DNA of 64,000 nucleotides from Gemmatimonas aurantiaca (GTDB lineage: Bacteria > Gemmatimonadota > Gemmatimonadetes > Gemmatimonadales > Gemmatimonadaceae), in contig NZ_JBBCJO010000002.1 of the NCBI RefSeq assembly GCF_037190085.1, forward strand, positions 372,001 to 436,000, read 5' to 3'. Each line of letters begins with the position of its first letter. Within the stretch, counting starts at the first letter, position 1. A program made the translations under genes and the position numbers. Of the stretch, positions 20,579 to 29,902 are shown one piece after another. Under the pieces are notes generated by a model that was not told where the DNA came from, did no database searches, and was given only the letters and a program-made list of their open reading frames with translations.

Positions 20579-21415
20579 TCACGAACGCGCAGGACGCGAC
20601 GCGGTGTATGGTCTTCCGGCGGAGAACACGCCCTCGAAACCTTCGCGCAACGTGCGGTCGAGCACGATGCCCCGCGCCGAAACGGGTTCGCGCGCCGGCA
20701 TCTCGTAGGCCGTACATCCCGCGGAGGCATCACCATTGGGGGCACGACACCCCCAGAACATGCCGCCGGGACGGGCGAACGTGAGCGCCACGGTCTCCGC
20801 ATCCGGGAGGATCTGTCCCGTGGAGGGAAACGGCGGCGTCTGTGAACTCCAGGGCGTCTTGCCCGCATGCCCCGCGCCGGTGAGCGCCACCACGAGGCTT
20901 CCCGGCAAACCGGCCCGGGCCTCCATCAGGGACTGGGCGAGTGCCGCCTCACGCTGACGGGACACCGCCGGTTCGGGAACCCGGTCGAAGGCGACGATTG
21001 CGATGCGACGGCCTTCGGCCACGAGCCGGCGCGCCGATTCGATGAGATCGAATACGGCCTGGGTCGTGCGCCCTTCGTTGACCTGCCAGGCCGGGGACGA
21101 GAGCAGCGCCGTGCGGGCCGCATCGCTTCCATCCGACGACAGATAGGCTTCCAGCGCCGACTGATTCGCGGGTGTGAACTCGATACCGAGCACCACCGGT
21201 CGTCCACTCTTCGCGGCGACACACAATGCGTCGGCAGCCACCGCCGGCATCTCCACGGTGCCGTGATATTCACCGATGAGCAGATAGTTCAGCGACGGCA
21301 GATGCAGAACGGTCTCGATACCCGGCAGGGATCCACATTCGGCAGGGGCGATCCGGGGCGCAATCGCAGGAAAATCGAGGACCTGAAGGACGGCGGCGAG
21401 AAAGACGTGCAGCAT
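20579..21415 (-). CDS. Exported ChaN-like (haem-binding uptake/EreA-ChaN superfamily) protein
   Basis: The 278-residue protein begins MLHVFLAAVLQVLDF, a probable Sec signal. The core resembles the ChaN/EreA-like fold: LLIGEYHGTVEMPAVAADAL (the acidic/His motif E-x-H-G near residue 45), RPVVLGIEFTPANQSALEAYL, RRIAIVAFD, SRQREAALAQSL and VVALTGAGHAGKTP with a second conserved His. ChaN-type proteins are linked to iron/haem uptake, and relatives include erythromycin esterases, so the role is only loosely predicted. Near the C-terminus two Cys residues (WGCRAP, AGCTAY) may form a disulphide. The start at 21415 is preferred over one 54 nt upstream because hydrophobic signal sequence begins there. 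It lies downstream of the Mg2+ ATPase gene, with a stem-loop between them. Confidence 0.65.
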   Translation of the reverse strand: MLHVFLAAVLQVLDFPAIAPRIAPAECGSLPGIETVLHLPSLNYLLIGEYHGTVEMPAVAADALCVAAKSGRPVVLGIEFTPANQSALEAYLSSDGSDAARTALLSSPAWQVNEGRTTQAVFDLIESARRLVAEGRRIAIVAFDRVPEPAVSRQREAALAQSLMEARAGLPGSLVVALTGAGHAGKTPWSSQTPPFPSTGQILPDAETVALTFARPGGMFWGCRAPNGDASAGCTAYEMPAREPVSARGIVLDRTLREGFEGVFSAGRPYTASRPARS

Positions 21416-21471
21416 CGAGGGTATCCATTGGTGGGAGATGATGCCATTGCAGCGGCGGGTTCCCTCCATAC

Positions 21472-21502
21472 CCGTGGATGACCGTCCGCGTCACATCCAC
21501 GG
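21472..21502 (-). terminator. Inverted repeat downstream of the Mg2+ ATPase gene
   Basis: An 8-bp perfect stem (CCGTGGAT with ATCCACGG) encloses a 15-nt loop, 21 bp beyond the ATPase stop codon in the 107-bp gap before the ChaN-like gene. It lacks a T run, so it is only a possible terminator. Confidence 0.3.
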
Positions 21503-21522
21503 CGGTCCCGGAATCGGCTCCG

Positions 21523-24039
<2,517 letters not shown>

Positions 24040-24058
24040 CGCTGAGAAAGTGTCGTCA

Positions 24059-24094
24059 GGCCGCCAGTGCGGCCTCCGTTGGAGGCGGTCCGCC
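24059..24094 (-). promoter_or_regulatory. Structured 5' leader of the Mg2+ ATPase gene
   Basis: Three adjoining inverted repeats occupy 36 bp just upstream of the ATG: GGCCGC/GCGGCC with a 4-nt loop (24059-24074), CCTCC/GGAGG with a 3-nt loop (24073-24085), and the palindrome GGCGG-T-CCGCC (24084-24094). Neighbouring stems overlap, so they cannot all form at once. This resembles a switchable leader, as in enteric mgtA, but shares no sequence I recognise. Confidence 0.35.
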
Positions 24095-24186
24095 TTGCGG
24101 AAGTTACGCGTCTGTCAAGAGTCCTGCCTGGGTCTCTACATTGCATGAACGTCCATGGTGGAACACACATCAGCCCATCGTGATCC

Positions 24187-24651
24187 ATGACAACCTTGGT
24201 CCATGCCTCCTGCGCATTCTGCGACATCCTCTCCGGTCGCCTGCCCGCGACCATCGTCGCGGAGGATGCGCTGACCATCGCGTTGCTGGATCTCCGGCAA
24301 TTCCACCCGGGCCACGTCCTGGTCATTCCCCGGCAACATGTGAGCGACATACGCACGGCGGACGACGCCGTGGCCGCCGCGGTCATGCGCATGGTGGCCC
24401 GTGTCGCACGTGCGGTGGATCGCTGTTTCCCCTCCGATGGTCTCAGTGTCTGGCATTCCGCCGGCGCCGGCGCCAATCAGGAAGTTCCGCATCTCCATGT
24501 GCACGTGCATCCCCGATGGACCGGCGATGAACTGCTTCGCATCTATCCGCACGCACCCGAATATCCCGATCGCACGACGTTGAACGAGTGGGGCGTGCGA
24601 CTCACGCAGGCGTTGCACGATCCCGAAGCGACGACCGACGACAGACCCTGA
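24187..24651 (+). CDS. HIT (histidine triad) family nucleotide hydrolase
   Basis: A 154-residue cytoplasmic protein with the full histidine-triad fold. It starts CAFCDILSGRLPATIVAED, continues LLDLRQFHPGHVLVIPRQHV (residues 30-50), and ends with the catalytic motif PHLHVHVHPRW (near residue 105). The usual reaction is hydrolysis of adenosine 5'-phosphoramidates or dinucleoside polyphosphates. Length fits the Hint/Fhit-like bacterial proteins, with about 40 extra C-terminal residues. The gene is divergent from the Mg2+ ATPase and precedes the GlxA-like regulator by 107 bp, with no clear link to either. A short 12-codon open frame upstream (24145-24183) is not considered a gene. Family assignment is firm; the physiological substrate is not known. 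Confidence 0.93.
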   Translation: MTTLVHASCAFCDILSGRLPATIVAEDALTIALLDLRQFHPGHVLVIPRQHVSDIRTADDAVAAAVMRMVARVARAVDRCFPSDGLSVWHSAGAGANQEVPHLHVHVHPRWTGDELLRIYPHAPEYPDRTTLNEWGVRLTQALHDPEATTDDRP

Positions 24652-24727
24652 CGGCATCCGCCTGCCGTCGGTCGCTCCGCACATGGCAGTTTTGGTCGTA
24701 TGTCTGTCATTGCCGCCATGGTCCGAT

Positions 24728-24743
24728 CAGGCAAATTTGCCTG
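24728..24743. promoter_or_regulatory. Perfect 16-bp palindrome at the GlxA-like regulator start
   Basis: CAGGCAAATTTGCCTG is fully self-complementary and ends 1 bp before the GGAGGA Shine-Dalgarno of the regulator gene. It could be an autoregulatory operator, or an mRNA hairpin that masks the ribosome-binding site. Confidence 0.5.
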
Positions 24744-24758
24744 CGGAGGAACCATACC

Positions 24759-25730
24759 ATGGCACCATTCACCATCGCGGCGCTGCTCTACGACGGCGTG
24801 AATGCGCTCGATGTCGCAGGCCCGCTCGAAGCGTTCGCGGCGGCCCATCCGGAAGGCTCCGCCGCTCCCGGCTATACCGTCGACGTGTGGAGTCTGGGCA
24901 CGCTCGACATACGGTCGGAGTCCGGACTGGCGCTCCGTGCCAACCGACGCGCGCCTGAGCAACCGCACGCGGATCTGCTCCTCATACCCGGAGGTCCGGG
25001 CGTGCGGGAACCGCGCACACTCCAGGCACTGGGCGACTGGCTGCGTCGTCATCATGGTGCATTTGCGCGCATCGTCAGCGTGTGCACGGGTGCCTATGCG
25101 ATCGCCGAATCCGGTATCGCCAACGGCCGCACACTCACGACGCACTGGGCGCACGCGGACGATCTCCGGCGTCGTTATCCCAGAGTGCGCGTCCAATCGG
25201 ATGCCCTGTACACGCAGGACGGCACCCTGTACTCCTCGGGCGGCGTCACGGCCGGTATCGATCTCGCTCTCGCCATCATCGAACGGGATCTGGGTGTGCG
25301 CACCGCCATGATCGCGGCGCGGGAACTGGTGGTCTTTCTGAGACGCACCGGCACCCAGGCGCAGTTTTCCGAACCGCTCCGCCTGCAGGCCATCGACGAT
25401 GACGGACTGCAGGACGTGTGTCTCTGGGCCACGAATCATCTCGAGGCCGATCTCTCGGTGGAGGCGCTGGCGAACCGGACGAACATGAGTCCGCGCCAGT
25501 TTGCCCGCCGCTTTCGCGCCGCCGTCGGCATGACGCCCGGGCGCTTCATCATGAGATTGCGCCTCGATCGCGCCCGCACGGCGCTCGCCGGAGGACGCGT
25601 GAGCATCAAACGCGTGGCCGGCAGTGCGGGCTTTCAGAGCGTGGACGGATTCCGTCGCGCCTTCGAACGGGAGCTCGGGGTGAGCCCGAGCGAGTATCAG
25701 CAGCGCTTTGCAAACCGGAAGCCACGATGA
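24759..25730 (+). CDS. GlxA-family transcriptional regulator (DJ-1/PfpI domain plus AraC HTH)
   Basis: The 323-residue cytoplasmic regulator has an N-terminal DJ-1/PfpI-like domain (FTIAALLYDGVNALDVAGPLEAF at the start; SVCTGAYAIAESG with the nucleophile-elbow Cys near residue 108; TTHWAHADDLRRRYP) and a C-terminal AraC double helix-turn-helix (about residues 215-323: LANRTNMSPRQFARRF, RLRLDRARTAL, VAGSAGFQSVDGFRRAFERE). Such regulators control small-metabolite catabolism or stress genes, with the DJ-1 part as a presumed sensor. The ATG at 24759 has a GGAGGA Shine-Dalgarno 8 nt before it, next to a perfect 16-bp palindrome. Its stop overlaps the start of the Tat-exported hydrolase gene (ATGA), so the two form an operon and the hydrolase is a likely regulated target. 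Confidence 0.93.
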   Translation: MAPFTIAALLYDGVNALDVAGPLEAFAAAHPEGSAAPGYTVDVWSLGTLDIRSESGLALRANRRAPEQPHADLLLIPGGPGVREPRTLQALGDWLRRHHGAFARIVSVCTGAYAIAESGIANGRTLTTHWAHADDLRRRYPRVRVQSDALYTQDGTLYSSGGVTAGIDLALAIIERDLGVRTAMIAARELVVFLRRTGTQAQFSEPLRLQAIDDDGLQDVCLWATNHLEADLSVEALANRTNMSPRQFARRFRAAVGMTPGRFIMRLRLDRARTALAGGRVSIKRVAGSAGFQSVDGFRRAFERELGVSPSEYQQRFANRKPR

Positions 25731-26947
25731 CCACACGTCGGGAATTCCTACGACACGCCGCCATCCTCGGCGGCGGCGCGGTATGGCAACCATCGAGCGT
25801 CCCTGTCCTGCAGGGGCGCCACGCAGGCCTCGCCGCCTGGATATGTCCACCTTGTGGTTGCGCGATGGATGGCCGCGTGTTCGATGCGCCGGGGAAATGT
25901 CCTGCCTGCGGGATGAATCTCGTGGAGCAACGGGCCGCGCCACTGCCGTTCGAACCGGAGAGACTCGAACCGGGACGCGGCGCCTTCCTCACGAGGGGCG
26001 GCATCGGTCATGAGTCCCATCGCATCACCGTGGCCTACTACATACCCACGCGCTTCACACCGCAGTCGCGTGTGTTGCTGGTGCTGCCGGGCTCGGGCCG
26101 CGATGCGGCGGATTATCGGGAACCATGGGTCGCACGCGCCGAGGAGGCCAATGTGCTCGTGGCGGCACTTGGCTATCCCGAGACCATGTATGACATCGCC
26201 GCCTACCAGATGGGCGGCGTGATCAGCAATCTCGTCTTGCGCAACATGCCATCGTCGCCCGATGGGAAGCCACCGACCGTGCTGCGGCTGCGCGACGAAG
26301 ACATCACTTTCACGGTGAACCCGCGACGCGAGACATGGATATTCCCCGACTTCGACAGAATCTTCGGGCTGCTGGTGAAAGCCACGGGGTCGACGGCCAT
26401 GCACTACGATATGTTCGGCCACTCCGCCGGCGCGCAGATCCTGCATCGGCTGGCGCTGTTGCATCCACATTCGAAGGCGCGGCGACTGATGGCGGCCAAT
26501 GCCGGACTCTACACCATGCCGTCACTCGACGAGCCGCAACTGGCCGGTCTCGCCGGTACCGGCATCACGCGCAGCGAGCTCGCGTCTGCGTTCGGCGTGC
26601 AGCTTCATGTGCTGCTGGGAGAACTCGACAACGACGGCGAGCGCGGCGGCATTCATCTGCATACGCCGACACTCGACCGATATGGCGTCAGTCGTCTCGA
26701 GCGTGGCCGGTACTTCTTTGCCGAGGGCCAACGTGCGGCCCGGAGCATGAACGTGCCGCTTGCCTGGCGCCTCGGTGTGATTCCAGGAATCGGGCACGAC
26801 CATGAACGCATGGGAGCGGCCGCAGCACGGGAACTCTATGGCGCGCCGACGTCCAGCGGGCGCACCCCTCCATCCTCCAGCAGACGGACATCGATGACGA
26901 ACACCTTGCCGTTGAACCGGGCGTTCACCTTTCCCTGCAGGGTGTGA
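25727..26947 (+). CDS. Tat-exported protein fusing a heavy-metal-binding zinc ribbon to an alpha/beta hydrolase
   Basis: The 406-residue product starts MTTRREFLRHAAILGGGAVW, a twin-arginine signal. Residues ~38-70 form a CxxC-type metal-binding ribbon (WICPPCGCAMDGRVFDAPGK then CPACGMNLVEQ) like the heavy-metal-binding domain at the ends of some copper ATPases. From about residue 100 an alpha/beta-hydrolase follows: VLLVLPGSGRDAADY, nucleophile GHSAGAQ (Ser near 230), LLGELDNDGERGG with a candidate acid, and GIGHDHERMG with the likely catalytic His. This suggests a periplasmic esterase or depolymerase-like enzyme. The last ~30 residues (after ARELYG) run antisense through a metallophosphatase remnant, so the natural C-terminus may have been altered. 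It overlaps the GlxA-like gene start-to-stop. Confidence 0.82.
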   Translation: MTTRREFLRHAAILGGGAVWQPSSVPVLQGRHAGLAAWICPPCGCAMDGRVFDAPGKCPACGMNLVEQRAAPLPFEPERLEPGRGAFLTRGGIGHESHRITVAYYIPTRFTPQSRVLLVLPGSGRDAADYREPWVARAEEANVLVAALGYPETMYDIAAYQMGGVISNLVLRNMPSSPDGKPPTVLRLRDEDITFTVNPRRETWIFPDFDRIFGLLVKATGSTAMHYDMFGHSAGAQILHRLALLHPHSKARRLMAANAGLYTMPSLDEPQLAGLAGTGITRSELASAFGVQLHVLLGELDNDGERGGIHLHTPTLDRYGVSRLERGRYFFAEGQRAARSMNVPLAWRLGVIPGIGHDHERMGAAAARELYGAPTSSGRTPPSSSRRTSMTNTLPLNRAFTFPCRV

Positions 26948-27132
26948 CCCACGACGACGGCATTGGCGCCCACGGCCTTCAGGCTCTGCTCCACCTGCTG
27001 CTGCGTGAGATCCTCCTTGAAGTAGCCGCGATACCAGCAGGTCCGGTGGTACTCGACCGCAGAAAGGATTCCGCGGTCGTCTTCACCGGAGTGTAGTAGA
27101 GCGTGCGATATCCATTGTCGTGGACGCACCAC
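26836..27132 (-). pseudogene. Remnant of a metallophosphoesterase (C-terminal fragment)
   Basis: On the minus strand a 98-residue open frame contains CWYRGYFKEDLTQQQVEQSL followed by ANAVVVGHTLQGKVNARFNG and KVFVIDV. This is the C-terminal signature of calcineurin-like (Shewanella-like) phosphatases, where WYRGYF and the metal-binding GHT motif precede a terminal strand. The N-terminal two-thirds, including the DxH and GNHE motifs, is missing upstream, where the sequence has no coding continuation into the MscS gene. The fragment also overlaps the 3' end of the convergent hydrolase gene by 112 bp. I read it as a decayed or recombined copy rather than a functional gene. The surviving part has not drifted out of frame, so the loss may be recent. 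Confidence 0.6.
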
Positions 27133-27158
27133 GATCGACGTAGTCTCTCCCTGGTCCC

Positions 27159-27779
27159 TCAGGCTTCCGGACTCTCCTTCGTAGGCGTCACCAGACGCCG
27201 AAGCACCGACGATTCATTGCCGCGCCACCGACGCATGGCACGCTGGAAAAAAAGACTGTTGGGGATCTGCAGCACCGTGCCGGTGGCCGACTGCCCGCCC
27301 GCCGGATCGTGCGCGATCTCTTCGAGGGTCGTGAAAATGAGATTGATGTCGATCACCCGTCCCTTGAAACCGGGCTTCTCCCCGTTCTCCAGCACCTCGA
27401 TGTGATCGTCGATGCGGAACGGATTCGTGGAGAAGATCAGGATCATGCAGAAGATGTTGGACAGCACGCTCCACGCGGCAAAGAACGCCACGGCACCGAC
27501 GGCGGCGAATCCACTGAAAGCCGTCCACAGAACAGTCCCCGAGACACCCAGCCGTTGCAGGATGAGCAGCAGGGCTGCGGCGTTGATGAGCATGCCGGCA
27601 ACCCGACGTGCGCCCGGCAGGGCATGCGGCGGCAGATTGTACTTCGCGTTCACACGGCGGATGAGCCGGTGCACCATCAGCCGCAACGCCCACGCCAACA
27701 GGACGATCAGCAGAATCTCGCCGATCGTCACGAATGTTCCCATCCAATGCTGCAGTCCCACGGGCAGTCGATCTCTCAT
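27159..27779 (-). CDS. Small mechanosensitive channel (MscS family)
   Basis: A 206-residue inner-membrane protein. An N-terminal TM helix (about residues 14-33, TFVTIGEILLIVLLAWALRL), a second hydrophobic helix (60-78) and the pore-lining third helix (FSGFAAVGAVAFFAAWSVLSN, around residues 88-108) are followed by the MscS beta domain with NPFRIDDHIEVL, GFKGRVIDINLIFTTLEE and LQIPNSLFFQRAMRR. These are the standard landmarks of minimal MscS channels that release solutes under osmotic downshock. The C-terminal alpha/beta vestibule is truncated relative to E. coli MscS (286 residues), as in many short homologues. Two perfect 11-bp direct repeats lie 3 bp before the start. It stands between the phosphatase remnant and the DMT transporter. 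Confidence 0.9.
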   Translation of the reverse strand: MRDRLPVGLQHWMGTFVTIGEILLIVLLAWALRLMVHRLIRRVNAKYNLPPHALPGARRVAGMLINAAALLLILQRLGVSGTVLWTAFSGFAAVGAVAFFAAWSVLSNIFCMILIFSTNPFRIDDHIEVLENGEKPGFKGRVIDINLIFTTLEEIAHDPAGGQSATGTVLQIPNSLFFQRAMRRWRGNESSVLRRLVTPTKESPEA

Positions 27780-27781
27780 CG

Positions 27782-27803
27782 GTCGATGTCACGTCGATGT
27801 CAC
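27782..27803. repeat. Tandem 11-bp direct repeat upstream of the MscS gene
   Basis: Two identical units GTCGATGTCAC adjoin exactly at 27782-27792 and 27793-27803, beginning 3 bp upstream of the MscS start on the minus strand. The one-helical-turn period is like the paired boxes of OmpR/PhoB-type regulators. The 151-bp gap otherwise shows no gene. Confidence 0.5.
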
Positions 27804-27931
27804 GGTAGCGCGGAGTCCAAGTGGCGCGGTCCCGAATCTACGAGCACACCGGCTGCTTTTCTTCCCTTCATCTCACATGGTACCCACCGTACCCATGGAA
27901 GCTCCAGCCCGCCCCCCGCGACAGCATCTGG

Positions 27932-28840
27932 CTACGCGTCCGGACGCCGGATGATCATCGCTCCAGCGATGCAGGTGATCGCTCCCACGATGGACAACAC
28001 GGCCACATGCTCGTGCAACACGAGCATCCCGAGCAGCAGGGCCACCGGAGCGGTGATGAAGATGGACGCCGACGCACGGGCTGCGCCGAGGCGGCCAGCG
28101 GCCACCGTCCCGATGACGTAGGCAATACCGGTGCCCAGCATGCCCAGCGTGAGCAACGAGACGAGTGGCATGAGGGTCCAGGTGCCATGCAGCACCTCGG
28201 GAATGCCCAGTGGCGCGGTCAGGACGGCGGCGAATCCCAGCGCACGCACCAGCACCGGCAAGGCGCCGTATTCCATCTGCAGCGGCCGCGCGATGTTGAT
28301 GGAGATGCCGTACAGTGTGATGGCCACCAGCACGAGCAGCACACCATCCAGGTGCGCACCGCCGTCCCGCAGATTGGGCAGCGCCACCAGCACCACGCCG
28401 GACATGCCCACCGCCAGACCGGTCAGGACCGTACGCGATGGCGCGCGACGGGCGAGCAGCGCGGCGATCGCCGTTGCAAAAAGCGGGACCGCACCATTCA
28501 GCATCCCCGCCATGGCCGAGGAGATGCGCTGTTCAGCATAGGGGAACAACGTGAGCGGAATCGCCATCCACAGGACTCCCAGCAGGGCGATGCGCGGCCA
28601 CGCCTCCCAGGCGATGGGTGTGCGCGCCGCCGGAAAGGCGAGCAATGTGAGGAATCCCGCCAGAATACGGAAAAACGCCACTCCATGCGGACCGGTCGCG
28701 TGAAGCCCCTCGGCGATGAACAGGAACGAAGCGCCCCAGATGACACCGGGGACGACAATGAGGCCGAAATCACCCTTGGCGGCCGCACGCCAGGCCTCCA
28801 GGCGGGGGACGACGGGCAATGAAGGAGTTGCATGAGTCAT
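27932..28840 (-). CDS. DMT-superfamily transporter (EamA domains)
   Basis: The 302-residue inner-membrane protein has ten hydrophobic helices arranged as two EamA repeats: repeat one from about residue 18 (FGLIVVPGVIWGASFLFIAE) to 145, repeat two from about 158 (VLLVLVAITLYGISINIARP) to the end. EamA carriers export or exchange amino acids, purines, sugars or drugs, and specificity cannot be read here. The gene is divergent from a LysR-type regulator with only 72 bp between the two starts, the classic arrangement in which the regulator controls the carrier. Length and topology are normal. The protein ends with IIRRPDA, a short cytoplasmic tail. Family is certain; substrate is not. Confidence 0.93.
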   Translation of the reverse strand: MTHATPSLPVVPRLEAWRAAAKGDFGLIVVPGVIWGASFLFIAEGLHATGPHGVAFFRILAGFLTLLAFPAARTPIAWEAWPRIALLGVLWMAIPLTLFPYAEQRISSAMAGMLNGAVPLFATAIAALLARRAPSRTVLTGLAVGMSGVVLVALPNLRDGGAHLDGVLLVLVAITLYGISINIARPLQMEYGALPVLVRALGFAAVLTAPLGIPEVLHGTWTLMPLVSLLTLGMLGTGIAYVIGTVAAGRLGAARASASIFITAPVALLLGMLVLHEHVAVLSIVGAITCIAGAMIIRRPDA

Positions 28841-28912
28841 GTACCCAATCTCACCGGAATATCTCTTTAGGACAAATGAAATGATCTTGACGCCATCGTT
28901 AATCTGTACTGT

Positions 28913-29809
28913 ATGATCAGTCTCGACCGACTACGCAGCCTGCATGCCGTGGGGTCATATGGGTCACTGCACGCCGCGGCAGAAGCCCTCAATGTGACCG
29001 CGTCGGCCATTTCGCAGCAGATCGCCAAGCTGGAGCGCGAGGTTGGCGAACCGTTGCTGGAGCGCCGGGGACGCGGGGTCGCGCTCACCGATGCGGGACA
29101 ATTGCTGACCGGACACGCGGAGCGCGCGCTTTCGGTGCTGCGACAGGCGGAGGCCGAACTGGATGCCCGCCGAGCGGTCGTGGCCGGCGAATTGCGCGTG
29201 GGCGCGTTTGCGACAGCGATTCGCGGACTCGCACCCGGTGCGCTGCGCACCCTGACGATGGAACACCCGCAACTGCAGGTGCGATTGCAGGAGATGGAAC
29301 CGTTCGAGGCGATCGCCCTGCTGGAGCGTGGAGACATCGACCTCGCGCTGGCCCAGGACTGGTCCAATCAACCGTTGCGCATCCCCGAGGGATTCGAGCG
29401 TGCGCCGGTGTACGATGACATCGCCGATATTGCCCTGCCCTGTGACCATCCGCTGGCAACGACGGATGCCGTGGCGTTGAGCGATCTCGCCGGTGATGCA
29501 TGGATCTCCTGGCGTGAAGGCTCCATCTGTCACGACTGGCTGATGCTGACCTTGCGCGCGCAGGGCCGGGAACCGCGCGTGCAACACTTCGCGTTGGAGT
29601 ATGCCACGCAGTTGTCCCTGGTGAATGCCGGACTCGGAGCCGCGGTGCTGCCGCGACTGGGTCGTGGCCCCGTGCCCGATGGGGTGCGTGTGGTGCCGGT
29701 GAAGCCGGCCCTGACACGGCAGGTATATGCCTTGTGGCGATCGGATGCGACGCGACGCACCGCCATTCTCGCGACCGTAGCGGCATTCTGTGGAGCAGGA
29801 TCCGTGTAA
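28913..29809 (+). CDS. LysR-family transcriptional regulator
   Basis: A 298-residue LysR regulator. The N-terminal winged helix-turn-helix occupies residues 1-60 (LDRLRSLHAVGSYGSLHAAA, LNVTASAISQQIAKLEREVG, PLLERRGRGVALTDAG), then a helical linker and the periplasmic-binding-like effector domain from about residue 90 (GELRVGAFATAIRGLAPGAL). It is divergent from a DMT-family transporter gene 72 bp away, so that carrier is its likely target and the shared intergenic region the likely operator. A TAATCT hexamer 7 nt before the ATG and the lack of a Shine-Dalgarno suggest a leaderless message. The last codons run into a five-copy 11-bp tandem repeat (29800-29854), which supplies the final residues and the stop. 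The effector is unknown. Confidence 0.95.
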   Translation: MISLDRLRSLHAVGSYGSLHAAAEALNVTASAISQQIAKLEREVGEPLLERRGRGVALTDAGQLLTGHAERALSVLRQAEAELDARRAVVAGELRVGAFATAIRGLAPGALRTLTMEHPQLQVRLQEMEPFEAIALLERGDIDLALAQDWSNQPLRIPEGFERAPVYDDIADIALPCDHPLATTDAVALSDLAGDAWISWREGSICHDWLMLTLRAQGREPRVQHFALEYATQLSLVNAGLGAAVLPRLGRGPVPDGVRVVPVKPALTRQVYALWRSDATRRTAILATVAAFCGAGSV

Positions 29810-29854
29810 GACCCGTGTAGAATCCGTGTGGAATCCGTGTGGAATCCGTGTACG
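29800..29854 (+). repeat. Five tandem 11-bp repeats across the LysR stop codon
   Basis: Five adjoining 11-bp units share the core CCGTGT: ATCCGTGTAAG, ACCCGTGTAGA, ATCCGTGTGGA, ATCCGTGTGGA and ATCCGTGTACG. They begin in the last codons of the LysR gene, contain its stop, and continue toward the downstream hydrolase. The exact duplicates in the middle suggest slippage expansion. Confidence 0.85.
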
Positions 29855-29902
29855 GCAGGCATCTTTCATCCGCTGTCCTCCCACCTCTTCCTGCCCACTC
29901 GC

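Noticed and set aside
24145..24183. 12-codon open frame upstream of the HIT gene as a possible leader peptide
   Set aside because: No run of one regulatory amino acid and no accompanying hairpins, and a chance frame of this length is common.
29800..29854. CRISPR-like repeat array
   Set aside because: The units are only 11 bp and directly adjoining with no spacers, so it is a simple tandem repeat.
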